Shown here piece after piece: positions 8,366-17,190 of a stretch of DNA of 64,000 nt (its first letter is position 1; each line of letters begins with the position of its first letter). Source of the DNA: Candidatus Gemmiger faecigallinarum (lineage in GTDB: Bacteria > Bacillota > Clostridia > Oscillospirales > Ruminococcaceae); the NCBI GenBank assembly GCA_019120395.1, contig DWVD01000113.1:1-64000 (forward strand), written 5' to 3'. Both the position numbers and the translations under genes were made by a program. Under the pieces are notes generated by a model, which saw only the letters and a list, made by a program, of their open reading frames with translations, did not search any database and was not told where the DNA came from.

Positions 8366-9283
8366 ATGGCTATTTCTGCAAAAGACGTTATGGAACTGCG
8401 CCGCCAGACCGACTGCGGCATGATGGAGTGCAAGAAGGCTCTGACCCAGGCGGACGGCGACTTTGCCAAGGCTGTGGAGATCCTGCGCGAGCAGGGCCTG
8501 GCCACTGCTTCCAAGAAGGCCGGCCGTATCGCCGCCGAGGGCATGGTCTACGCTGTCGCTTACGACAACTGCGCCGTCGTCGTCGAGGTCAATGCCGAGA
8601 CCGACTTTGTTGCCAAGAACGACAAGTTCGTTGATTTCACCAAGCAGCTGGCCAAGGTCGTTGCGGACGAGAACCCCGCCGACCTGGACGCTCTGATGTC
8701 CTGCAAGATGGGCGAGGGCACCGTTGACGACGCCCTGAAGGCCCTGATCCTGGTCATCAAGGAGAACATCAAGGTCCGCCGCTTTGCCCGTTACGAGGGC
8801 CACTGCGCCGCCTACGTTCACGGCGGCGGCACCCACGGCGTCATCGTCAAGTTCGAGACCAGCGACGAAGTCGCCGCCAAGCCGGAGTTTGTCGCTTTCG
8901 GTAAGGACATCGCCATGCAGATCGCTGCGGCCAACCCCAGCTACCTGAACCGTGAGCAGGTCCCCGCCGACGTGCTGAACAAGGAGAAGGAGATCGTCCT
9001 GGCCCAGATGGCCAACGATCCCAAGACTGCCGGCAAGCCCGACGCCATCAAAGAGAAGATGGCCATCGGCAAGCTGGGCAAGTTCTACAAGGAGTCCTGC
9101 CTGATGGATCAGGCCTTCATCAAGGACGGCAGCATGGACGTGACCAAGTACGTGGCTGCCACCGCCAAGGAGCTGGGCGGCGACATCAAGATCGCCGAGT
9201 ACACCCACTACGTCAAGGGCGAGGGTCTGGAGAAGCGCAGCGAGGACTTCGCTGCCGAGGTCGCCGCTGCCATCAAGGGCTGA
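8366..9283 (+). CDS. tsf: Translation elongation factor Ts
   Basis: The 305-residue EF-Ts recharges EF-Tu with GTP. The N-terminal UBA-like domain (ELRRQTDCGMMECKKAL) and the conserved core NAETDFVAKND are clear, followed by the dimerisation domain with HGGGTHGVIVKFE. It lies 57 bases after rpsB and shares its promoter; a strong terminator follows. Confidence 0.99.
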   Translation: MAISAKDVMELRRQTDCGMMECKKALTQADGDFAKAVEILREQGLATASKKAGRIAAEGMVYAVAYDNCAVVVEVNAETDFVAKNDKFVDFTKQLAKVVADENPADLDALMSCKMGEGTVDDALKALILVIKENIKVRRFARYEGHCAAYVHGGGTHGVIVKFETSDEVAAKPEFVAFGKDIAMQIAAANPSYLNREQVPADVLNKEKEIVLAQMANDPKTAGKPDAIKEKMAIGKLGKFYKESCLMDQAFIKDGSMDVTKYVAATAKELGGDIKIAEYTHYVKGEGLEKRSEDFAAEVAAAIKG

Positions 9284-9308
9284 GCCGACCATATAACGCA
9301 ATCGCAAA

Positions 9309-9340
9309 ATGCCTGCCGGAAAAGCCGGCAGGCATTTTCT
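9309..9340 (+). terminator. Terminator of rpsB-tsf
   Basis: A perfect 11-bp stem (ATGCCTGCCGG/CCGGCAGGCAT) with a five-base loop runs into TTTTCTGTTT. Confidence 0.93.
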
Positions 9341-9364
9341 GTTTCATTGACGGCTGTCAGGGGG

Positions 9365-9637
9365 CTAAAACCCGAAAAGCGAACGCTTTGGCGGGCGGGC
9401 GGCGGCTTCCGGGGCGTCCACCATCACCACGTCCAGTCCGATGCTCTTGATGTCCTTCCAGGCGATCTCCAGGTCGTCGTCCCGGCCCAGCAGGCCGAAC
9501 AGGTGCCGCCGCCCGTGCAGCACCACCCCCTGCATCTGGGCGCTGACTTCGTCAAAGCGCACATCGTCGATGCGGCCCAGGTTTTCGCCGGTCTTGAACT
9601 GGATCACATCCTTGCATTTCAAATCGTGGAGCGTCAT
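9365..9637 (-). CDS. PRC-barrel protein, YlmC/YmxH family (sporulation-associated)
   Basis: A 90-residue protein made of a single PRC-barrel (LKCKDVIQFKTGENLGRIDDV, GRDDDLEIAWKDIKSIGLDVV). YlmC/YmxH proteins are widespread in spore formers and often neighbour sigE-sigG, as here; their biochemical role is unknown. The ORF is open to 9688, but ATG 9637 has AGAGGTG in front and starts at the conserved MTLHDL. A CATATATT sequence at 9694-9701 (minus strand) resembles a sigma-E -10 (7 of 8), but no -35 accompanies it. Confidence 0.88.
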   Translation of the reverse strand: MTLHDLKCKDVIQFKTGENLGRIDDVRFDEVSAQMQGVVLHGRRHLFGLLGRDDDLEIAWKDIKSIGLDVVMVDAPEAAARPPKRSLFGF

Positions 9638-9732
9638 GGCGGTCACCTCTCTCTTGGCTGCGGAACGCTGTGCCCTGCGCAGCGTCATGGTACAATATAT
9701 GACGCGGGCTTCAATTTGTTCCCACGCCGCAG

Positions 9733-9761
9733 GTGACAGCGGACGGATTTTCGTGTATAAT
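9733..9761 (+). promoter_or_regulatory. Promoter of the HAD hydrolase gene
   Basis: GTGACA, 17 bases and a perfect TATAAT lie about 95 bases before the start codon. Confidence 0.7.
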
Positions 9762-9858
9762 GGCAGGGTAATGCTTTGAAGAAAGACGCAGGCGCCGGCG
9801 TTTCGGCCGGACGCTGGCGCAGGACTAGGGCAATCCCGGCACGGAGGCTTATCCCGTT

Positions 9859-10614
9859 ATGTATAAAAATATCATCTTTGATCTGGGCGGTGTCGTCGTC
9901 GACTTCAACCCCCGCGATTTTCTGCTGGACTACTTTATGAACAAGACGGCGGAGGACGCGGTCTATGACCTGACCTTCGGCAGCAAGGAGTGGGAGGACC
10001 TGGACGCGGGACTGATCACCCGGGCGGCGGCCAACCGCATCATGCTGGAAAACGCCGCCCAGGTGGGCCGCACTTTTGAGGTGCAGACCGTCATTGACGA
10101 GTGGGAAAAGATCTTGCGCACCAAGCGCTCCACGGTCAAGACGATGATGCAGCTGAAACTGGCCGGCTATCACCTGTATTATCTGTCCAACATTGCCGCC
10201 GACACGATGGAGCATATCCGGGAGCGGGAGTTTTTCCCGCTGTTCGACGGCGGCGTCGCCTCCTGCGACGTCCACGTGAATAAGCCCGACCCCAGGATCT
10301 ACACCCTGCTGATGCAGAAATACCATCTGGTCTACGAGGAATCTATCTTTGTGGACGACAGCCGCGCAAACGCCCAGGCCGCCTACAACCTGGGCATCAC
10401 CGGCATCCTGTATAAAAATAAAAAATCCTTCAACCGAGCGCTGGAGCGCTGCGGCGTGCAGCTGCCCGATCTGCGCGCAGCGCTGCAGCAGCGCAAGCGG
10501 GAACAGCAGCGCCGCCGCCAGCAGCAGGCGGCACGTCAGCGCCAGCAGCAGGAGGCGGGACAGGCCGGGGAAACCTCCCGCAGCGAAACCGATGCCAAAA
10601 GGCCAGAACAATAA
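9859..10614 (+). CDS. HAD-superfamily hydrolase with a Gln/Arg-rich tail
   Basis: A 251-residue protein whose first 210 residues form a HAD subfamily IA hydrolase: motif I FDLGGVVVDF, motif II LYYLSNI, motif III lysine near HVNKPDPRIY, motif IV FVDDSRAN. The second Asp of the usual DxD pair is replaced by Gly, as in YihX-like members. Substrate is unknown. The last 40 residues (QQRKREQQRRRQQQAARQRQ) are a highly basic, low-complexity extension not expected for the family; it could bind nucleic acid or be disordered. It starts at ATG 9859 after CGGAGG and is convergent with sigG. Confidence 0.9.
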   Translation: MYKNIIFDLGGVVVDFNPRDFLLDYFMNKTAEDAVYDLTFGSKEWEDLDAGLITRAAANRIMLENAAQVGRTFEVQTVIDEWEKILRTKRSTVKTMMQLKLAGYHLYYLSNIAADTMEHIREREFFPLFDGGVASCDVHVNKPDPRIYTLLMQKYHLVYEESIFVDDSRANAQAAYNLGITGILYKNKKSFNRALERCGVQLPDLRAALQQRKREQQRRRQQQAARQRQQQEAGQAGETSRSETDAKRPEQ

Positions 10615-10623
10615 CGGAACCAT

Positions 10624-10670
10624 AAAAAGCGCAGGCGGGCCGCCGGGAGGACGATCCCGCGGCCTGCCTG
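10624..10670 (-). terminator. Terminator of sigG
   Basis: An interrupted GC-rich stem (CAGGC, GGCCGC and GGGA blocks with their complements) is followed on the minus strand by GCTTTTTATG. Confidence 0.75.
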
Positions 10671-10693
10671 TCTGCGTCCCGGCGCGGCCTGTT

Positions 10694-11473
10694 TCAGCCG
10701 GCCGAGATCTCCTCTTTGATGCGGCGCAGGGCGTTTTTCTCCAGCCGGCTGACCTGCGCCTGGCTGATGCCGATCTCCCGGGCTACCTGCATCTGCGTTT
10801 TGCCGGCCAGATACCGCAGTGAGATGATCTTTTTCTCCCGCGGGCTCAGCGCCCGCACGGTGTCGCGGAACATGATGTCGCTGATCCAGCTTTCCTCGCT
10901 GCAGCCCTCGTTGACCTGGTCCAGGATCGCGATGCTGTCTTCGCCGTCGGAATAGGCCGGCTCGTACAGGCTGGCCGGCTCCACCACCGACTCCAGCGCC
11001 ATGGCCACGCTTTCCGGCGCGGCGCCCACATACTCGGCGATCTCGGAGATATGCGGTTCCCGGCCGCCCTTCTGCTGAAGCGTTTCTCTGGCCTGCATCG
11101 ACTTGTAGGCCAGGTCGCGGATGGAACGGCTGACCCGCACGGCGTTGTTGTCCCGCAGAAAGCGTCGGATCTCGCCCACGATCATCGGCACGCCGTAGGT
11201 GGAGAACCGCACGTTCTGCGCCGGGTCAAAGTGGTCGATCGCTTTGATCAGGCCGATGCACCCGACCTGGAACAGATCGTCCAGGTTTTCGCCCCGGCCG
11301 GAAAATTTCTGCACCACGCTCAGCACCAGGCGCAGGTTGCCCTGGATCATCTGCTGGCGCGCCCCGCTGTCTCCGCTGTGGGCGGCGGCCAGCAGCTCGG
11401 TTTTCTCCTTCTCGCTCAAAACGGGCAATTGTGCGGTGTTCACGCCGCACAGCTCTACTTTTCCTGCATGCAT
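10694..11473 (-). CDS. sigG: Sporulation sigma factor sigma-G
   Basis: A 259-residue sigma-70 family factor that drives late forespore transcription. The start KVELCGVNTAQLPVLS matches the SigG signature (KVEICGVDTSKLPVL in Bacillus). Region 2 (LVLSVVQKFSGRGENLDDLFQVG, RFSTYGVPMIVGEIRRFLRDNN) and region 4 (TQMQVAREIGISQAQVSRLEK) are intact. Two in-frame ATGs occur; AGGAGG directly abuts the first (11482) but stands 9 bases before ATG 11473, so the second is chosen. Its usual neighbours spoIIGA and sigE lie 0.8 kb away on the same strand, separated by an oppositely oriented unknown gene. Confidence 0.97.
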   Translation of the reverse strand: MHAGKVELCGVNTAQLPVLSEKEKTELLAAAHSGDSGARQQMIQGNLRLVLSVVQKFSGRGENLDDLFQVGCIGLIKAIDHFDPAQNVRFSTYGVPMIVGEIRRFLRDNNAVRVSRSIRDLAYKSMQARETLQQKGGREPHISEIAEYVGAAPESVAMALESVVEPASLYEPAYSDGEDSIAILDQVNEGCSEESWISDIMFRDTVRALSPREKKIISLRYLAGKTQMQVAREIGISQAQVSRLEKNALRRIKEEISAG

Positions 11474-11620
11474 CTTCGCCATCCTCCTGTCCTGTGTTTG
11501 GGAGTATAGGCGCAAACGCGTCCGGGCAGACAGCACAAATTCTGGAAAAGCGTCTGCACGCGGCGGGGCACATTTGGACGCCGCCCGGCATAAGATGGCG
11601 CAAGAGGGAGGGAAGGCGTT

Positions 11621-12154
11621 ATGGAACAAACGATCTGGATCATACTGACGGCGGTATTTGCCGCCTCCACAGCGGGGATGGCCGTCTTTCTGGTGGTGGT
11701 CAGACGCGCGTCGCGCAGCCCGGACCGCACGGACGGCCGGGAGACTTATGTGGAGTATAAAACGCCGGAATACGTGGGGTACCGGGGATTCCGGTTGAAC
11801 GGCCTGCCGGACAGCGACGTCCTGACGCCGACCCGCTACTGGCTGGTGGACGGCGGCGTGGCCGAAGTGGAGTACTCGGTGGCGCACAGCGACGATGTGA
11901 CGCTGCGGGCCGCGCCGTCGGGGACGCTTACCCTGCCGCTGGAATACAGCAAGCACGAGTACGAAAGCGTCCACGAGTTCCCCGTGGGGGACGTGAACGT
12001 TACGCTGAGCCAGTCCCCGGGACGCGAGTCCATCTTTACCTGGACGCAGGGCGGCTTTGATTTTGCGGTGTTTGCCCCCGGCGCCGAGATGAACGTGATG
12101 GGCGGGCTTTCGACCGAATTTGTCACCGAGACTTCCGGTATGATGAAACGCTGA
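11621..12154 (+). CDS. Unknown membrane-anchored protein between sigG and sigE
   Basis: The 177-residue product has one N-terminal membrane helix (IWIILTAVFAASTAGMAVFLVVV) followed by an about 150-residue exported or cytoplasmic domain rich in beta-type sequence, with no motif I recognise. ATG 11621 follows GAGGGAGGGAAGG. It is divergent from sigG and convergent with sigE, and has its own terminator. Upstream, CATAAGAT (about 20 bases before the ribosome site) resembles mother-cell sigma (E/K) -10 elements, so sporulation expression is possible but unproven. Confidence 0.75.
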   Translation: MEQTIWIILTAVFAASTAGMAVFLVVVRRASRSPDRTDGRETYVEYKTPEYVGYRGFRLNGLPDSDVLTPTRYWLVDGGVAEVEYSVAHSDDVTLRAAPSGTLTLPLEYSKHEYESVHEFPVGDVNVTLSQSPGRESIFTWTQGGFDFAVFAPGAEMNVMGGLSTEFVTETSGMMKR

Positions 12155-12168
12155 ACCGGATACCGCAG

Positions 12169-12226
12169 CGGCGCGCCGGCGCGGGGCAGGCTTTGCCCGC
12201 AGCGCCGGCGCGCCGTGTCTGTTTTC
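12169..12226 (+). terminator. Terminator of the unknown gene before sigE
   Basis: A perfect 14-bp stem (CGGCGCGCCGGCGC/GCGCCGGCGCGCCG) with a 19-base loop is followed by TGTCTGTTTT. Confidence 0.8.
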
Positions 12227-12256
12227 CGGCAGGGCGGCATGCGGGGCGCGCCGCCG

Positions 12257-12967
12257 TCACACCGCGGCTTCCAGCTCTCGGCGGAGCCGTTTGATGATGC
12301 GTTTTTCCAGGCGGGAGATATAGCTCTGCGAGATGCCGATGATGTCCGCCACTTCTTTTTGGGTATGCTCGCTGCCGCCGTGCAGGCCGAACCGCAGCTC
12401 CATGATCTGCCGCTCCCGCGGGGCGAGCTGCTGCACGGCCCGGCGCAGGGCGGCGCGCTCGGCGCACCGTTCCAGCTCCTCGCCCACCTGGGCGTCCTCG
12501 CTGACCAGCACGTCCACCAGCAGCAGTTCGTTGCCGTCGGAATCGGTGTTCAGCGGTTCATCGATGCTGGCGTCCTGCCGGCGGTTGGAACCTTTGCGCA
12601 GATACATCAGGATCTCGTTTTCGATGCAGCGGCTGGCGTAAGTGGCCAGTTTGATGTTCTTGTCCGGCTCAAAGGTGTTGACCGCTTTGATCAGGCCGAT
12701 GGCGCCGATCGAGATCATGTCCTCGATCCCGGCGGAGGCGGTCTCGAACTTTTTGGCAATGTACACCACCAGCCGCAGGTTATGTGTGATCAGGGTGTCG
12801 CGGGCTTCCGGCCGACCGGCCGCCAGGGCGTCGAACACTGCTTTTTCCTCCTCCGGAGAAAGCGGCGGCGGCAGCGTGTCGGGGCCGTTGATGTAGTGCA
12901 GCGCCTGCGGGGCGGTGAACTGCAGGAAAAACTGATACAGCCGTTGTTTCATCTGCGCAATGGTCAT
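12257..12967 (-). CDS. sigE: Sporulation sigma factor sigma-E (pro-form)
   Basis: A 236-residue sigma factor for early mother-cell genes. The amphipathic pro-sequence ([12 protein letters not shown]) and the processing region [13 protein letters not shown] line up with Bacillus pro-sigma-E (YIGGSEALPPPLS), so activation by SpoIIGA cleavage is expected. Regions 2 ([32 protein letters not shown]) and 4 ([19 protein letters not shown]) are complete. ATG 12967 follows AAAGGAGG. spoIIGA lies 89 bases upstream, so the protease and substrate are cotranscribed. Confidence 0.98.
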   Translation of the reverse strand: MTIAQMKQRLYQFFLQFTAPQALHYINGPDTLPPPLSPEEEKAVFDALAAGRPEARDTLITHNLRLVVYIAKKFETASAGIEDMISIGAIGLIKAVNTFEPDKNIKLATYASRCIENEILMYLRKGSNRRQDASIDEPLNTDSDGNELLLVDVLVSEDAQVGEELERCAERAALRRAVQQLAPRERQIMELRFGLHGGSEHTQKEVADIIGISQSYISRLEKRIIKRLRRELEAAV

Positions 12968-13056
12968 ACAAAAGCCCTCCTTTGGACACAAACTGGAATG
13001 CGGGGCGGAGCGCCCCGGGACTATGTAGCGAAAAGCGGTCTGCGCCGCTGTGCCGG

Positions 13057-13926
13057 TCAAAGAAAATCCGGGCCGTACAGCGCCTCGTACCGCTCCGTGC
13101 CGAAACTCTGGCGGGAGAAAGCGACCGCCGTACGGTCCAGGGGCATGACGCCCTGCGGCGAGATCAGCCCGATACGCCCCGCGGCAAACCCCGGCAGCAG
13201 TGACGCCTGCTCGGCGGTGGTGCAGGGGATCAGCCGCAGGCGCAGCCCCTCCGGCGGTTCGGCAGGGGGATCGCCCCGGTACCATGCGTCCAGGAATTCC
13301 CGCACCGGCGCAGGCAGGCGGGTCTCGGCGTCCGGATAGCTGACCAGCAGGACCGGCAGGCAGGAGACGGGGTCTTTCAGGTGGCAGCCGGTGTCCAGCA
13401 TGGCGCGCAGGCAGACTTTGGAGCCGCAAAGATCCAGCTCGACCCCGATGCACCTGGCGGGGGGATCGTTTTGTCCCAGCAGCCGCAGTACGGCCTCCAC
13501 CGCCAGACAGCAGATGCCGGCCAGCACCAGCAAAAGCAGCGGCGACACCCGCAGGTATACGGCCAGATTGTTGGTCTGCACAAAGGGCGCGCCGGTCTGG
13601 ACGATGGCCAGCAGGGCAAGCCCGGCCAGCAGCAGATTGAGCGTGACATACCAGAACGCGGCGCAGAGGAACCGGCGCAGGCTGCGCGCCCCGAACGCCG
13701 CCCAGACAATGGCCGCCCCGCTGCCCAGCTTGTACAGGATCTGTACCGGGTAGGGCAGCTCCGGCGCAAACAGGATCAAAGCGGACAGGGCGGCCAGCGC
13801 CGAAGCGACCAGAAGCCGGGGCAGCTTTGCCCTGCAGCCGGCCAAAAGCCCGGCGGCCAGAAGCAGAAAGTACCCGGCCAGGAAATTGACCAGCAGCAAA
13901 ACGTCCAGATAGATCACCGTTTTCAC
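13057..13926 (-). CDS. spoIIGA: Sigma-E processing protease SpoIIGA
   Basis: The 289-residue protein has five N-terminal membrane segments (from [18 protein letters not shown] onward) and a C-terminal aspartic-protease-like domain with the active-site motif [12 protein letters not shown]. It cleaves pro-sigma-E at the sporulation septum on a forespore signal. The start is GTG 13926, because AAGGAGG lies 8 bases upstream and the sequence [15 protein letters not shown] matches the family; the ORF upstream of it has no ribosome site. A sigma-E-type promoter lies 62-90 bases upstream. Confidence 0.95.
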   Translation of the reverse strand: MKTVIYLDVLLLVNFLAGYFLLLAAGLLAGCRAKLPRLLVASALAALSALILFAPELPYPVQILYKLGSGAAIVWAAFGARSLRRFLCAAFWYVTLNLLLAGLALLAIVQTGAPFVQTNNLAVYLRVSPLLLLVLAGICCLAVEAVLRLLGQNDPPARCIGVELDLCGSKVCLRAMLDTGCHLKDPVSCLPVLLVSYPDAETRLPAPVREFLDAWYRGDPPAEPPEGLRLRLIPCTTAEQASLLPGFAAGRIGLISPQGVMPLDRTAVAFSRQSFGTERYEALYGPDFL

Positions 13927-13987
13927 TGGCGGGGCCTCCTTTCGGGGACGGACGGGCAAGGGGCAGGCCGGGGCTGCCGGCTTTTCC

Positions 13988-14016
13988 AGTGTATGCGATG
14001 GCGGGGGAGAAAATGC
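13988..14016 (-). promoter_or_regulatory. Sigma-E-type promoter of spoIIGA-sigE
   Basis: Reading the minus strand: GCATTTT (6 of 7 to the sigma-E -35 KMATATT), a 14-base spacer and CATACACT (full match to the -10 CATACAnT). It implies that sigma-E activates its own operon. The region 13927-14242 (316 bases without a gene) otherwise contains only this element and the asnA terminator. Confidence 0.6.
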
Positions 14017-14044
14017 GGGAAAGCAAGTGCTGACCAGATCCGGC

Positions 14045-14083
14045 AAAAAAGGCGTCCTCCGTGCGCATTGCGCACGGGGGACG
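14045..14083 (-). terminator. Terminator downstream of asnA
   Basis: A 14-bp stem with one G-U pair (CGTCC.CCGTGCGC around the loop ATT) is followed on the minus strand by CCTTTTTTG. It lies 160 bases past the asnA stop and insulates spoIIGA. Confidence 0.85.
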
Positions 14084-14242
14084 ATTGCGGCGGCGGGAAA
14101 GAGGACCGCATGGCAGGGCGGGGCTGTCATGCGGCTGTTCCCGCACAGAGTTTTGTTCTTTCGGGGCGGCAAAAGCGGAAAATGGCCGCCGGCCGGTTTG
14201 GCTTTTGTGCGCGGTGCTCCGCCGCGGTTTTGCTTTTGCGGG

Positions 14243-15253
14243 TCACAGCAGCTGCACGCCGGCGGCCTTGCAGGCGGCGATGGTGTCGGCGTCCCACAGG
14301 CTGACCTGGACCTCGCCCACGTGGGCTTTGCCCAGCATCAGCATGCACATGCGGCTCTGGCCGATGCCGCCGCCCATGGTCAGCGGCAGTTTGCCCTCCA
14401 GCAGCATTTTGTGGAAGGGCAGCCCGGCCCGTTCGGGGCAGCCGGCCTCGTCCAGCTGGCGGCGCAGGCTCTCGGCGTCCACGCGGATGCCCATGCTGGA
14501 AAGCTCCAGCGCGCAGCCCAGCGTCTTGTGCCAGAACAAAATGTCGCAGTTCAGCGCCCAGTCGTCGTAGTCGGGGGCGCGGCCGTCGTGGGGGGCGCCG
14601 CTTTTCAGCTTGCCGCCGATCTGCATGATGCAGGCGGTGCGGTGCTCCTTCACAAAGGCGTTCTCCCGCTCTTTCGGCGTCAGGCCGGGGTATTTGTCCT
14701 CCAGCTGCTGCGCGGTGATAAAGGCCACGTCCCGGCTCAGAGCGATCTTTTTCAGTGCCGGGAACTTCCAGCGCAGCTCGTCGGCGGTGCCGCAGACCGC
14801 GTCCACAATGTCGTGCACCGTGTCCTGCAAAAAGTCCAGCGTGCGCTGGCGCTCGGTAATGACCCGCTCCCAGTCCCACTGGTCCACGTAGATGCTGTGC
14901 AGGTTGTCCAGCTCCTCGTCACGGCGGATGGCGTTCATGTTGGTGACCAGCCCCTGCCCGGCGCGGAAGCCGTACTTGCCCAGGGCATACCGCTTCCACT
15001 TGGCTAGGCTGTGCACCACCTCGCCGGTCTCGTTCAAAAAGGGCACGTCAAAGGCCACCGGGCGCTCGACGCCGTTCAGATCGTCGTTCAGGCCGCTGCC
15101 GTGGGCGACGAACAGCGGCGCGGTGACCCGCTTCAGGTGCAGCGCGGCGCAGAGTTTTTCCTGAAAGATGGTGTTGATCAGGCCGATGGCCTTCTGGGTG
15201 TCGTACAGGCCCAGGGTGCTTTTGTAGTTTTTGGGTATCACGGTCTTGGACAT
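14243..15253 (-). CDS. asnA: Aspartate-ammonia ligase (asparagine synthetase A)
   Basis: A 336-residue class II tRNA-synthetase-like enzyme making asparagine from aspartate, ammonia and ATP. Motifs include LNDDLNGVERPVAFD near residue 55, VDQWDWERVI, and the C-terminal GGGIGQSRMCMLML. The length matches E. coli AsnA. ATG 15253 has GAGGGGGAA upstream. It is a monocistronic gene with its own strong promoter; the upstream segment is too short for a T-box and none was seen. Confidence 0.97.
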   Translation of the reverse strand: MSKTVIPKNYKSTLGLYDTQKAIGLINTIFQEKLCAALHLKRVTAPLFVAHGSGLNDDLNGVERPVAFDVPFLNETGEVVHSLAKWKRYALGKYGFRAGQGLVTNMNAIRRDEELDNLHSIYVDQWDWERVITERQRTLDFLQDTVHDIVDAVCGTADELRWKFPALKKIALSRDVAFITAQQLEDKYPGLTPKERENAFVKEHRTACIMQIGGKLKSGAPHDGRAPDYDDWALNCDILFWHKTLGCALELSSMGIRVDAESLRRQLDEAGCPERAGLPFHKMLLEGKLPLTMGGGIGQSRMCMLMLGKAHVGEVQVSLWDADTIAACKAAGVQLL

Positions 15254-15342
15254 GGCAATCTTCCCCCTCTATGGTATTCCAATCCTGCGCCCCGCGGGGA
15301 CGCCGGCTCCGCACAGCAGCCGACAGGCAGGGCGACGATCTT

Positions 15343-15371
15343 ATTATACAACTGTATCCTGCCTGCGTCAA
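15343..15371 (-). promoter_or_regulatory. Promoter of asnA
   Basis: On the minus strand TTGACG, 17 bases and a perfect TATAAT precede asnA by about 90 bases. Confidence 0.88.
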
Positions 15372-15423
15372 TTTGTACGCAGTTGGCGGACGGACCCGCG
15401 GCTGCGGCGGGGCGGGCTCGGCG

Positions 15424-17190
15424 TCAGGCTTTGGCAAACTGGCTCTCGTACAGCCGGGCGTAAAAACCGCCCCCGGCCAGCAGCTCGTCGTGGGTGCCGC
15501 GCTCGATGATGGCGCCGTCCTTCATCACCAGGATGCAGTCGGCGTTTTTGATGGTGGACAGCCGGTGGGCCACGATAAAGCTGGTGCGGCCTTTCATCAG
15601 CTCCTCAAAGGCGCTCTGCACCAGGATCTCGGTGCGGGTGTCGATGGAGCTGGTGGCCTCGTCCAAAATCAGCACCGGCGGGCGCTGCAGCATGACGCGG
15701 GCAATGCACAAAAGCTGTTTCTGCCCCTGGCTGATGTTGCCGCCGTCCTCGGCGATGGGGGTGTCGTAGCCCTGGGGCAGCCGGCAGATAAAGCTGTGGG
15801 CGCGGGCCTGTTTGGCCGCGGCGACGATCTCCTCCCGGCTGGCGTCCGGCTTGCCGTAGGCGATGTTCTCGGCCACGGTGCCGGCTTTCAGCCAGGTCTC
15901 CTGCAATACCATGCCAAAGTTGGCCCGCAGCGAATCCCGCGTCAGTTTGTCGATGGGCAGGCCGCCCACCCGGATCTGCCCGCCGTCGATCTCGTAAAAG
16001 CGCATCAGCAGGTTGACCAGCGTGGTCTTGCCGCAGCCGGTGGGGCCCACCAGGGCGATGCGCTGGCCGGGCTTTGCCTCCAGGCTCAGGTCCTGGAACA
16101 GCGTTGCCTGCGGCGTGTAGCCAAAGCGCACATGGTCAAACTGGACGCTGCCGTTTTCGGCCGCGGCGGGGTCCAGCGCCCTGGCGCCGGGGGCGTCGGG
16201 GCGGATGGGCGTTTCGTCGATCAGGTCAAACACCCGCTGGGCGCAGGCCAGGGCGTTCTGCAGCTCGGTCATCACGCTGGAAATGTCGTTGAAGGGCTTG
16301 GTGTACTGGTTGGCATAGTTGAGGAAGGCCGACAGCCCGCCCACCGTGATGGCGCCGCCGATGGCCAGAAACGCCCCGATGACCGCCACCGCCGCATAGA
16401 CCAGCGCGTTGACAAAGCGGGTGGCGGGGTTGGTCAGGGAGGAGAAGAACACCGCCCGGACGCTGCATTTCTGCAGATCCAGATTGATGCGCTCGAACCG
16501 CTGTTCGGCGCGGGATTCGTAGCCGAAAGCCCGCACCAGGTGCTGGTTGCCCACCAGCTCCTCCACCAGCGAGGTCATCTCGGCGCGGGTCTCGCTCTGC
16601 ACCTTGAACATCGAGTAGGTGCGCTGGGCGATGAACCGCGCCACAAAGATGGACAGCGGCGTCAGGACCACCACCACCAGCGTGATGCGCCAGTCGATGG
16701 TCAGCATAAAGATCAGGGTGCCCAATATGGTCAGCACGCCGGTGAACAGCTGGGTGAAGCCCATCAGCAAACCGTCCGAAAACTGCTCCACGTCGGTGGT
16801 GATGCGGCTGATGGCATCGCCGGGGCGGTGGCCGTCGATGTAGGACAGCGGCAGCACCTGCATGTGGTCAAAGGCCTGCACCCGGATGTCCCGCACCACC
16901 TGGTAGGTGATGCGGTTGTTGCACAGGCTCATGGCCCACTGGGCCAGGGCGGTCACGGCGATGGTCGCGGCCAGCCGCACCCCGATGCCGGCCAGCGCGG
17001 CAAAATCCACCTGGCCGGGGCCCAGGATCTCGTCCACCGCGTCGCCGGTCAGGATGGGGGCGTACAGGGTGGAGGCCACCGTCACGGCGGCCAGCGCCAG
17101 CACCAGGACGACCCTGGCGCGGTAGGGGGCGATCAATGCCAGCACCCGCCGGATGGTGGCCGGGTCGGCGCGTTTGGTCTGTTTGCTCAT
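15424..17190 (-). CDS. ABC exporter half-transporter, catalytically complete subunit
   Basis: The 588-residue protein fuses a six-helix exporter membrane domain (residues about 20-310) to a nucleotide-binding domain with Walker A GPTGCGKTT, a signature variant ISQGQKQ and Walker B LILDEATSS with the catalytic Glu. It starts inside the stop of the upstream gene (ATGA overlap), so the two proteins are made together and should form a heterodimer like BmrCD or TM287/288. Drug, lipid or peptide export is possible; no substrate clue is present. Confidence 0.95.
   Translation of the reverse strand: MSKQTKRADPATIRRVLALIAPYRARVVLVLALAAVTVASTLYAPILTGDAVDEILGPGQVDFAALAGIGVRLAATIAVTALAQWAMSLCNNRITYQVVRDIRVQAFDHMQVLPLSYIDGHRPGDAISRITTDVEQFSDGLLMGFTQLFTGVLTILGTLIFMLTIDWRITLVVVVLTPLSIFVARFIAQRTYSMFKVQSETRAEMTSLVEELVGNQHLVRAFGYESRAEQRFERINLDLQKCSVRAVFFSSLTNPATRFVNALVYAAVAVIGAFLAIGGAITVGGLSAFLNYANQYTKPFNDISSVMTELQNALACAQRVFDLIDETPIRPDAPGARALDPAAAENGSVQFDHVRFGYTPQATLFQDLSLEAKPGQRIALVGPTGCGKTTLVNLLMRFYEIDGGQIRVGGLPIDKLTRDSLRANFGMVLQETWLKAGTVAENIAYGKPDASREEIVAAAKQARAHSFICRLPQGYDTPIAEDGGNISQGQKQLLCIARVMLQRPPVLILDEATSSIDTRTEILVQSAFEELMKGRTSFIVAHRLSTIKNADCILVMKDGAIIERGTHDELLAGGGFYARLYESQFAKA

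Noticed and set aside
9689-9705. Sigma-E promoter for the PRC-barrel gene (CATATATT)
   Set aside because: The -10 fits at 7 of 8, but there is no -35 match at 14-15 bases, so it is noted only within the gene entry.
15254-15423. T-box riboswitch before asnA
   Set aside because: The leader after the promoter is only about 90 bases and no T-box sequence or antiterminator was found.
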